A stretch of DNA of 64,000 nucleotides, from contig NC_067206.1 in NCBI RefSeq assembly GCF_026262505.1, positions 26,985,896 to 27,049,895 of the forward strand. The letters run 5' to 3'. The position numbers and the translations under genes are program-made. A model generated the notes under the pieces. The model was not told where the DNA came from, ran no database searches, and saw only the letters and a program-made list of their open reading frames with translations. Source of the stretch: Trichomonas vaginalis G3 (lineage: Eukaryota > Parabasalia > Trichomonadida > Trichomonadidae). This document shows, in pieces, positions 21,902-29,947 of the stretch. Every line of letters starts with the position of its first letter. Position 1 is the first letter of the stretch.

Positions 21902-22615
21902 GAGTGGGGGACAAACTCGCCCATTGTCACTTTTTCATTAACCTTAAACTTGTAATTTTCATTATTTTTAATTAACCTTATTTCTTTCCCAATTCCTGAT
22001 TTATTTTATTCACTTACTATTAAAAGTCACATTTTAATAAAATATAATAATTTATTTATAGCATTTTTTACTATACTGTAATAAAAAATTAATTATAATA
22101 AATTAAATGTTTATTAAATCAAATGTTTTCTTTGCAATAATATTTTTAATGTTGAGTAAACAATGTTGGGATCAAGTGTATCATTTTTCAGACCTTTCTG
22201 AACAGCTTCAAGCATACTGATGCATTCGACTTTTTTAAATTGTGTCATTTCTTCGAAATCTCTTGTGACTTTTTTGATAACTTTAACACTTCTCTCTGAA
22301 TCCAGACCTTTAATTTGCAACTTAATCAGGAATGAAGGAACAACACTGGAATATAACTCGATGACAAGTTCATCGAGTCGAAGATTTGGTTGTACACCAC
22401 TTGTATGTGCCGGATACCATTGTGTCAAATTTTTTCTGAAATTAACTTTAAAAGTACTAAGTAAGATCATTTATTTTTGCATAATATAATGCCAATATGG
22501 TTTCTTTTGATTTTATTTCATTTATAAGCAAATCAGATTTACCCAAAAACTCCACTCCATAAGCGTTCATTTGCTAAATTAAAAAGTGACAATGGGCTAG
22601 TCTGTCCTTTTCTCA
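21902..22615. mobile_element. Small inverted-repeat element (MULE-like by target duplication), 714 bp
   Basis: The ends are a 34-base imperfect inverted repeat (28 of 34 matching) whose inner 17 bases, GCCCATTGTCACTTTTT, are identical. The left end begins GAGTGGGGGACAAACTC and the right end, on the minus strand, GAGAAAAGGACAGACTA. The flanks are ATAAAAAAC on the left and ATAAAAAC on the right, a near-identical 8-9-base target duplication differing by one A in a run. Duplications of 9 bases or so fit Mutator-like elements. There is no transposase inside, so it is non-autonomous, but it holds a 118-codon frame on the minus strand. It sits inside the larger TTAA-flanked interval and is therefore the younger insertion. 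Confidence 0.68.
22114..22470 (-). CDS. Unknown ORF carried by the small inverted-repeat element
   Basis: A 118-aa frame starting MILLSTFKVNFRKNL fills the middle of the 714-bp element. The sequence is not low-complexity and reads like a folded, mixed alpha/beta protein (LRLDELVIELYSSVVPSFLI, FEEMTQFKKVECISMLEAV). I do not recognise a family. It might be a captured host exon, as in Pack-MULEs, or an element-encoded small protein. It lacks a clear initiator motif, and a frame this long could also arise by chance in about one of six frames of AT-rich DNA. Confidence 0.4.
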   Translation of the reverse strand: MILLSTFKVNFRKNLTQWYPAHTSGVQPNLRLDELVIELYSSVVPSFLIKLQIKGLDSERSVKVIKKVTRDFEEMTQFKKVECISMLEAVQKGLKNDTLDPNIVYSTLKILLQRKHLI

Positions 22616-23401
22616 TAAAAAACCATATGTTGTATTTTTATAATTTGATTGATTTTTTTTTTACTATTTCATTAATCTTTTATGAATAATAATTATTTTT
22701 AATATATGTGCTATTAAAATTTCAAATTTTGACTAATATATCTAAGTTATCTGAACGAAACATTTAGAAAATATCATACTTACATTGAAATAGCAAGTAG
22801 AGCATATTAATAGCAAGTTTCTTGGTTTTATATCTATCATCTATTGTTGTTTGATCAAACAAAATTCACTCTATTATATGGTGTCAATTAATTAAAACAA
22901 TTTTTAATAGTTATTTATTTAGTGCGAATAAGTGCAAACTCATAAATGAATAACTTAATAGTAGAAATGAATTATCTGATATAAATCTCACATTTTGTCC
23001 ATCAGAAATACTTTAATTGCATACGCATAACTATTAGTAATACGTCTGGAGTGTCAATTAATAACAATCCCACAACAAGTAAAATTCAGATTTTTATTAA
23101 ACTTATTTTTTCCTAAAAGTTTTCTCAAATTACTATATATACATATGTGGATAAAATAATAGTAATATTGTAAAAAATTAGATAATTTTTTTTATTTGAG
23201 AACCTCTCAAAAGTTCATTCAATTTATCAATTGTTTCAGTTTGATGTATATTCATTTCTGGAGCCTAAAACTTTAGCAATCATGACAATATCATATTCTC
23301 TTTCTAACTACGCAATGTAAGGGTATCCTTAAATCATAAAAAGTTATAATGAAAAAAAGATAATTAAGTTAGGTAAAACCAAAGTTTGGTGAAATTTAAT
23401 T
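22616..23401. other. Non-coding DNA between nested element and surface-protein gene
   Basis: It contains the right end of the TTAA-flanked interval (23317-23332). Otherwise AT-rich with no supported gene. Confidence 0.35.
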
Positions 23402-25648
23402 TTAAGCTGGGAAGATTCCTTCGACTGGACCGTCATCTTCATCGAATTCGTTAGCGAATGGATCGTCAGCTCCGTTCTCATCATAAATTGGGTTATCTGC
23501 ATCTTGGCAAGCATCGCCATCAACTTCCATGAATTCTCCGTTTTCTTCGTTGAAAACGAAGTCCTTTGGTGCCTTTGTAGCCTCATGGATGATGATTGCT
23601 GCTGCAACAACAGCTGCGGCGGCAACACCACCAGCAGCTAAGCCGATAATGAGCATCTTCTTCTTATTAGACTTTTCTTTAGAAGCTGATACTTCCTTTG
23701 CGTTATCCTCCTCCGGGAAGGCTCCTGGCTCTGGTGATGCAGAAGGTGTTGCTGATTGTGTAGGAGCTGGTGTAGCATCTGTCGTAATAACGATATATGT
23801 TGTTCCCAAATCACATCGTGTATATGTATCTCCGTTAACATCTGTATGCTCTTCGCAAACAATTGTTGGGACTTCTGATGTTGCAGTAAGTCCTGAATAT
23901 GATGAATCAGGGATGTTTGGATTATCAGATGGGTTTGGTGGAACCTCACCGTCATATGGTGTTGGTGGAATTGTTTGTACTTTCTTAACAATGAACTTGA
24001 ACTCCAAATCAGCAGAAGTACCACCACGTGTATCTTCGGCATATAAAATAACTTTGACTTCTTGGTCAAATGGAAGTTTTCTATCAGGAACTTCATATTC
24101 GATTTCCCATTCCTGCCAACCTGTATTTGAATCGAAGGTGAAAAGTGGGCGTGGTTGAGTTCCAGGTGTGTCTTCTGGATATTTATAGTAAACGCTGACT
24201 CTTTCGCCTGAATCAATATCTCTGGCTTGACCAGAAATAGTAAATTTTTTACCAACATGAACTTCTGGAATACTTGTTTGAGCTTGGGAAGGTTTCATTT
24301 CGGGAGCGTGAAGCTGGACATAGTCGAATTCAGCGATAATTGGTTCTGATTGAACGCCGAAATCATCTTGTGCCCAGATCTTAATAACGTGGTGGCCATA
24401 GTTAATGTAATCTTCCTGGATTGGGAAGGACTTACGGAATGGCTTTGTAGCTCTGTTGCAGACAAATTCTTCATCGCCTGTATTCCAGTTGTAGCCATTG
24501 TCAACCTGGTATTTGAGGGTGGCCTTTCTGTCATCCCAGATTGTACCTTCAAGGATAACTGTACCGCCTGTGAAGAAGGTGGAAGGAGGTGCTCTTGTGA
24601 GAACAAGTCTAGGAATTTCGTTGACAAGAAGATTCTTCTCAAATACGTTGGATGTCAAGCCAAAAGAATCTCTTGCATAAACTTTCAATGGATACTGTGC
24701 AACGTCGGGGCCAAGTGTAACCTTGAATGAGAATGCACCGTTTGAAATTCCTCCACTTGCTCCTGTGGGGAATGTTTCAACCTTTGTTTCAGGACCACCA
24801 TTGAACTGATAATAAACCGTTACGTTTTCATCTGGATCAAAATCGTTGACTGTTCCTGTAACAGTGATTTCCTGATTTGGCATGTTGTTATCAGCAAAGT
24901 TATCGTTAACTGTCAAAACAGCTGGGTTCTTCAGGTTAGCACCAACACCCAAAAGGACAGAGAAATCAAGTGTCTCGTTTGGATAAATGTGACGATTGAG
25001 CCAACCGATTGAAAATGCAGAGTCAGTATTTACAAGATCATTATCACCTGAATCAGTATAATTGTCAAAGTAGTGAAGATTTGTATTAGGGCCCTGCCAT
25101 CTTCCGAACCAGAATGTATCAACATCTGTAACATGATAGCCACCCTTAATAAGAAGTGTTAATGTGATACCTGTTCCTGGATCTTTCATAGTTAAGCCAC
25201 GTTTTCCATAATACCATTTGCATGTAGCACGATCATTAGACCTAATTTGAACATCTGTGTGTGATGCAACATGAAGGGTGTGTGGACGGGTGTCTTGATT
25301 CTTGAATGAATAGGTGATCAGAAGGTACTTTTCACCTATTTCTGGGTGATATGTGACATTTGTTGATGCATAGATTCCTTTGTAGTTTGAAACACCCCTG
25401 TTACTTCCCAAGATTCTGACTTTGGTTGGATCATCGTCAACTTTGAAGATGGGGAACCATCCACCATCTGAATATGTTGTTGGAACCCATCTTTCACCTC
25501 CACTTGTTGAGTCTGCTCTTTCATTATATTGAATGTTAATATCAGTCCATGGATCGTAGTAATAGTGTCTGCAGTAATATGCTCTTAGGTATTTGGTCTT
25601 TACAATGTAATCGTCGGATGAAATTAATGTGTAAAATAGTGGTAACAT
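23402..25648 (-). CDS. Large single-pass surface glycoprotein with endocytic tail motif
   Basis: The protein is 748 aa. The ectodomain (about 1-600) has an aromatic/Cys N-terminal module with several NxT/S sites, then repeated Ig-like/cadherin-like beta units with DxDxxExVxVYYxF patterns (FDPDENVTVYYQF at about 270, DIDSGERVSVYYKYP at about 495). A Pro/Thr stalk (PAPTQSATPSASPEPG) follows. A Gly/Ala-rich membrane segment spans about 665-687, and the tail is acidic. It contains NPIY (719-722), an NPxY-type endocytosis signal, and DPF/NEF motifs. The extreme N-terminus (MLPLFYTLIS) is only weakly signal-like. A TCATT initiator lies 14 bases upstream. This type of protein is typical of the trichomonad surface; ligand and role are unknown. 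Confidence 0.78.
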   Translation of the reverse strand: MLPLFYTLISSDDYIVKTKYLRAYYCRHYYYDPWTDINIQYNERADSTSGGERWVPTTYSDGGWFPIFKVDDDPTKVRILGSNRGVSNYKGIYASTNVTYHPEIGEKYLLITYSFKNQDTRPHTLHVASHTDVQIRSNDRATCKWYYGKRGLTMKDPGTGITLTLLIKGGYHVTDVDTFWFGRWQGPNTNLHYFDNYTDSGDNDLVNTDSAFSIGWLNRHIYPNETLDFSVLLGVGANLKNPAVLTVNDNFADNNMPNQEITVTGTVNDFDPDENVTVYYQFNGGPETKVETFPTGASGGISNGAFSFKVTLGPDVAQYPLKVYARDSFGLTSNVFEKNLLVNEIPRLVLTRAPPSTFFTGGTVILEGTIWDDRKATLKYQVDNGYNWNTGDEEFVCNRATKPFRKSFPIQEDYINYGHHVIKIWAQDDFGVQSEPIIAEFDYVQLHAPEMKPSQAQTSIPEVHVGKKFTISGQARDIDSGERVSVYYKYPEDTPGTQPRPLFTFDSNTGWQEWEIEYEVPDRKLPFDQEVKVILYAEDTRGGTSADLEFKFIVKKVQTIPPTPYDGEVPPNPSDNPNIPDSSYSGLTATSEVPTIVCEEHTDVNGDTYTRCDLGTTYIVITTDATPAPTQSATPSASPEPGAFPEEDNAKEVSASKEKSNKKKMLIIGLAAGGVAAAAVVAAAIIIHEATKAPKDFVFNEENGEFMEVDGDACQDADNPIYDENGADDPFANEFDEDDGPVEGIFPA

Positions 25649-25659
25649 CTATTGGAATT

Positions 25660-25664
25660 AATGA
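25660..25664 (-). promoter_or_regulatory. Initiator (Inr), TCATT
   Basis: On the minus strand TCATTA has its A at 25662, 14 bases before the ATG at 25648. This supports the chosen start of the surface protein. Confidence 0.5.
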
Positions 25665-25926
25665 TTTTTTTTTGATTTGAAAAATTGAAAGAATTTGAAA
25701 ATTTGTAGTGAAAAGTTCAGAATTGAGAAAAACCGCTATATGATTTAATTATCGTTGGTTTAAAAAAATACTATACCGCAAGTGGAGCAATTCTATCAAT
25801 TTTTTTCCAATATATAAATTTGTCAACTTTGAAGGCGTAAAATTTTATCAAATTAAAATAATAAAAAATTAGGATAAAAATACATATCTTTCTGAGATAG
25901 TAAATTGATATAAAAATATAGGTTAA

Positions 25927-26969
25927 GGGTGCGCCCGGGAGGATCGTGTAAACTTCAGAATTTAGAACCTTAATTTTTAAGCAATAACTTGGTACCTAAA
26001 TAAGGTAGGAAAACTTTAAAAATATCAAAAAATACAACTTGGCTCCATAATAATCCTGTCATGGTGGCTGTTTGTATCCCCTAGTATTTTCCTCTTGAAT
26101 ATCTTTTTCTGTCGAAATTACATTCAAATCTCAGAAGTAGAAGTGAATAATCGACTTATTACTGCTATTATACGAATAAATAAATTCATTATATTATTTT
26201 TATTTACATAATATCTGTTTGAAGTCTATAATTCTATAAATTTTTCTTCAAAAACATTACAATCTTGATAGTTTTGATACTGTTTAATAGGTTTTTGGCA
26301 CCTTATTTAGTATTGACTACGTATAGAGTCGATCTGAACTTAATTTTCGGAAATTTAAAATATTTATTATAAGTAAAATCTGATTTGAAATTTATGTTTA
26401 ACTACTCATATCTTGCATTATCCTGAGTAGCTTTTGTAAAAATTCATCAAAAAAGATTTTAACGTGCTTTAATTTTTATTTTTTAAAATAATGCATATTA
26501 TTATATAACTAGCATATTTACAAATTTTAGTGCTTTCAAAAATTTAATCCTCCTCCTCTCAAATAAACGTACATCCGTGTGGCCTGTTTTTTGCAAAAAA
26601 TAAAATTTCATTTTTTATGCTTAAAAAGTCAGAATTTTTATTTGCTTCTGGGATATATGATGGCTATATCAGATGCCCATTCTTTTTGATACTCAACATT
26701 AAACATAAAACTTAGCCGTTAAGGCTCTTCTGAAAATATTTTTTTTTCCGAAAAATTTTCGAAAAAAATCAAAAAATTTAAAAATCCCCGAATCTGCAGG
26801 GATTTTAAAAAATTCTTTTTAGTAAAACTTAAGGATATTGTATCAGATATATTGGTATGTGCAAATTCAATTTTAATACAATATTCATCGAGATATTAAG
26901 TTAACGAAGCTTTCAAAATTGAGAGGGTAATCCTCCTCCTCTCAAATAAACGTACATGCGGGTGCACCC
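25927..26969. mobile_element. TTAA-flanked non-autonomous DNA element, 1.04 kb
   Basis: The left boundary reads TTAA|GGGTGCGCCCGGGAGG (TTAA at 25923-25926) and the right, on the minus strand, TTAA|GGGTGCACCCGCATG (TTAA at 26970-26973). The inverted repeat is 11 bases with one mismatch, GC-rich in an otherwise very AT-rich tract. No ORF of note lies inside. TTAA points to the piggyBac or Kolobok mechanism. The right subterminal 30 bases (26928-26957) occur again, identical, at 26545-26574, followed by a degraded copy of the terminus. The element therefore carries a second, decayed end. Because the terminal ten bases are themselves palindromic, the inverted repeat alone is weak; TTAA on both sides makes the case. 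Confidence 0.58.
26545..26574 (+). repeat. Internal copy of the element's subterminal 30-mer
   Basis: It is identical over 30 bases to 26928-26957 and preceded in both places by GCTTTCAAAA(A)TT-like sequence. The two are 383 bases apart in the same orientation, so one looks like a duplicated end. Confidence 0.75.
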
Positions 26970-26973
26970 TTAA

Positions 26974-28144
26974 CGTTGAAATTGGGAATAATGAAAATAA
27001 TAATTAGTTTACTGAGAAGAATAATTTATGAAAAAAGCGATTCTGATGAATAAAAAAATATTAAGATAAAAAAAAGCAAGACAGGTTAAAAATGTTATAG
27101 TAATATTATCTTATAAAATTAGACCGATATCAATTTATATCGGAATTAAAAGATAATAAAATTGAAAGTCTTATCAAAACTATCAAAATAAATTACTCAA
27201 AAAAGAAATATTAAAATTATAAATTTATCGTGATTTATATATACAAGCATGTGCGATCAAATATTTTTATTGAATTAAAATGTGAAGTTATCAAAATTAT
27301 TGAATATTTTTGCCGGGATTGTCCGCGAAACATAAGAATAGAAAGATAGTACTTGTTCTTTTAAAATTCTATTTTCCTGATCCATATATTTATTTTATTT
27401 GAATTTTCCAATTCTGATCTCTAAATCGAATTGACATATTATGTGCTATTTCATAATTTACTTCCGATTTTATTCCGAGTTCAACCATCATGAATAGCGA
27501 TTATTTTTCTTTCAATTAGTACTAAATTCAATTTGAAAACTGACCAAATGTCATTAATCCTAATTTCTCTCCAGTAGTAATCAAAAATACCAAAAATGAA
27601 ATTGGTCATGTTAATTTTCGAAATTTATGGTTTGAAAACAAAATCGATACTTTTTCTTTAAATATTTGCTTTCAAATATTGATATTCCATTCAGACACGA
27701 TTCAAATAAGAATAATATGATCTTTTGACTCCTGGTTCATTGATTATTAAATTTCAAAGTATTGAAAAAATTTGAATCAGCTTAAAATATTAAAAATTTT
27801 AATTTCTATTTATAATCATGATCTTTGTGGAATTCATCCGTTATGGAAAAATCTTCAATTTTTTATCGGTTTTTTTTCCTAAAAAAATTGAAGAAACTCT
27901 GATTTTCGATAATTTGATTTTCATTTTTTATCCATTCAAAATACCTACGTATAATTTAAATTTGCAATGAAATCAAATTTTAAAGACTTTTAATAATTTA
28001 TTGAGTATAATCGATGAAATTTCTTCATAATTCATATCTTTAAACAATTTTTTTAAAATACCTTTAATAGGCCTTTCTATTTTTATAGATTAGATAACCC
28101 TCTTCTTGATGAATTAATAACCTTAAACAATCCAAACAAAAAAC
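26974..28144. other. AT-rich region upstream of the CDK gene
   Basis: About 1.2 kb with no supported gene. Only A/T-rich runs are seen, and no initiator motif close to the CDK ATG. Confidence 0.4.
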
Positions 28145-28999
28145 ATGTATACTAAGCTCAATCGAATTGGCCAAGGAACTTATGGTGTTGTTTATAAGGC
28201 ACAAAACACCCAAAACAAGGAGATTGTAGCTATCAAACGCATTAAGTTCGAAAGCCAAGAAGAAGGCATTCCTTCAACAGCCATTCGCGAAATTGCGCTT
28301 TTGAAAGAGCTCAAGCATCCAAATATCGTTCAATTATACGATGTCGTTCATTCGCAGCATACTCTAACGCTTATTTTCGAGTATTGCGATTGGGATTTAC
28401 GCCGATACATGCAATCCAAAAATAACATGTTATCTCAAGAAGAAATAATATCATTTTCATACCAGTTATTACGTGCTCTTGAATTTATTCATTCCAAATA
28501 TATAATTCACAGAGATGTTAAACCTCAAAATATTTTATTAAATAGAAAAGGCGAGCTCAAATTAGCAGATTTTGGATTAGCTAGATCGACATTCATTCCT
28601 GTTGACTCTCTTTCTACAGAAGTCATAACGCGATGGTATCGTCCTCCTGAGATTCTCCTTGGAAATCAGAATTACGGATTCCCTGTAGACGTTTGGAGTG
28701 CTGGATGTGTCATTGTAGAGATGATTACTGGCCAGCCATTGTTCCAATGCGCTTCTAATGAGGAATTGATGGAAAAAGTTACAGTATTGTTTGGTTCTGA
28801 AGCAGTTGAAAGAGCTTTTCCGGAAATAAAGAAGCAATCTGATGTATTACAACCTGTTGGCCTTCAAAATATTATTCCGAATACAAATCCAGAGCTTTTA
28901 CAGCTAGTACTCGCTCTTCTTGAAGTAGATCCTTCAAAAAGAATATCGGCAGCTGATTCTTTGAAACTTCCTATTTTTAAAAACATTCAAAATCAATAA
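28145..28999 (+). CDS. Cyclin-dependent kinase, PSTAIRE type (CDK5/PHO85/CDC2 class)
   Basis: A complete 284-aa CDK catalytic domain, slightly shorter than CDK1/2 (about 300). It has a glycine loop GQGTYGVV (9-16), VAIK with Lys31, an intact PSTAIRE cyclin-binding helix inside IPSTAIREI, HRDVKPQN with Asp124, DFGLAR with Asp142, and WYRPPE in the activation segment. The activation-loop position that is Thr161 in CDK1 is Ser157 here (LSTEVITRWYR), as in CDK5/PHO85, and the DLRRYM stretch also resembles that group. It should phosphorylate Ser/Thr-Pro sites when bound to a cyclin. All catalytic residues are present. The assignment between CDC2 and PHO85/CDK5 branches is not settled by eye. Confidence 0.92.
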   Translation: MYTKLNRIGQGTYGVVYKAQNTQNKEIVAIKRIKFESQEEGIPSTAIREIALLKELKHPNIVQLYDVVHSQHTLTLIFEYCDWDLRRYMQSKNNMLSQEEIISFSYQLLRALEFIHSKYIIHRDVKPQNILLNRKGELKLADFGLARSTFIPVDSLSTEVITRWYRPPEILLGNQNYGFPVDVWSAGCVIVEMITGQPLFQCASNEELMEKVTVLFGSEAVERAFPEIKKQSDVLQPVGLQNIIPNTNPELLQLVLALLEVDPSKRISAADSLKLPIFKNIQNQ

Positions 29000-29095
29000 A
29001 AATATAATCTATCTTTACTCATAAAAAAATACAGCAAGCTTTTTGAATCATAACATATTTTCTTTCAAATAAAGTTAAAAAATTATAAAGTTAAT

Positions 29096-29809
29096 TTATA
29101 TTACGGCATGATCATAATCATAAAACAAATAATACTCGTTTGATGTTATTATTTCATCACTGTGTTTTTCGTCTTCAGAAAGCATATAGACTGAGCTTCC
29201 CTCATTTCTGTGCGTTCCGTCCTCAGAAATTGGTGGACCGGTAACTATCCATAATAACTTATAAACACCATTTTTGAATTTCTTTGTTTGATCAAATTGA
29301 GGTGAGGTATAATTTTGATTTTTTTGATGAAAAAGAACGTATTTGCCTAAAAAAAAGCTTCCAGCGTTGGCCTCTTCTTGACTGTCAATGTATGTCATTT
29401 CCACGCTAAATCTCTTTGATAATATGCCAAGCCAAGTTTGTAATTGATCGAATTTTGCATTTTGATTTTTTAAGCATAGGGCTTCAGGTTGTGCTATCAT
29501 ATAGCTAAAAAGAGATTTTTCTGATATAGGATCAACCGTTTCTATAATTTGTGAATAAATTTGCATTAAATATTGCTTAGATGGATCAGCAGTTGTCATA
29601 GGTGTGATTTTTTGTTTATTAATCTTGTGGATATATAATTGAACGGTTTGATTATCTTGGGAAGTTTCTTGTTTAATATTAATTGAACTTGAATTTTGAG
29701 ATCTAAATAGATCAGATTGATAAACTGGGTTCTTTTGAGATGTTGTCAACTCATTTTTAATTTCCTTTGTTTCCTTCCCTTTAACTAGAGGAGCTAATGA
29801 AAAAGACAT
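29096..29809 (-). CDS. Hypothetical protein, 237 aa
   Basis: I do not recognise a family. The N-terminal 75 residues are polar and probably disordered (KNELTTSQKNPVYQ). The rest looks folded: an amphipathic helical part (YLMQIYSQIIETVDPISEKS), a stretch LQTWLGILSKRFSVEMTYID, and a C-terminal beta-rich part with FKNGVYKLLWIVTGPP and an acidic, Tyr-rich end. No signal peptide or membrane segment. It is divergent from the AFG2 gene with only 138 bases between the ATGs, so the two may share a promoter region; that does not by itself imply a shared function. Confidence 0.62.
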   Translation of the reverse strand: MSFSLAPLVKGKETKEIKNELTTSQKNPVYQSDLFRSQNSSSINIKQETSQDNQTVQLYIHKINKQKITPMTTADPSKQYLMQIYSQIIETVDPISEKSLFSYMIAQPEALCLKNQNAKFDQLQTWLGILSKRFSVEMTYIDSQEEANAGSFFLGKYVLFHQKNQNYTSPQFDQTKKFKNGVYKLLWIVTGPPISEDGTHRNEGSSVYMLSEDEKHSDEIITSNEYYLFYDYDHAVI

Positions 29810-29910
29810 GATAAAAAATTGCCAAAAAATTGATGGAAAAATAATTTCAAAAATTATTTATTATTGATGGATATTATAAATCTATAGATTATTAAAATTT
29901 GTCACTTTTT

Positions 29911-29915
29911 TCATA
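29911..29915 (+). promoter_or_regulatory. Initiator candidate, TCATA
   Basis: TCATA fits TCA(+1)Y(T/A), with the A at 29913, 35 bases before the AFG2 ATG. A second match, TCACT, lies just upstream at 29902-29906. Confidence 0.35.
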
Positions 29916-29947
29916 TTTGAGAGAAAGATTTTAGTATTCGAAATAAA

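Larger units (their letters stand above)
17406..23328. mobile_element. Candidate TTAA-flanked DNA transposon of Kolobok type, about 5.9 kb
   Basis: At 17402 the sequence reads TTAA|GGATACCCTTACGT, and at 23332, read on the minus strand, TTAA|GGATACCCTTACAT. The ends are therefore inverted repeats (12 exact bases, 13 of 14 over the longer span) flanked by the same TTAA. TTAA target duplications are known for piggyBac and Kolobok. The only transposase in the interval (20130-21498) has the Mutator-like/Kolobok pattern, which favours Kolobok. The rest of the interval is AT-rich without host genes and contains a nested element at 21902-22615. Caveats: the inverted repeats are short and 5.9 kb is long for this type, so the match could be partly chance. 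The shorter alternative is that the transposase has independent, unrecognised ends. Confidence 0.42.
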
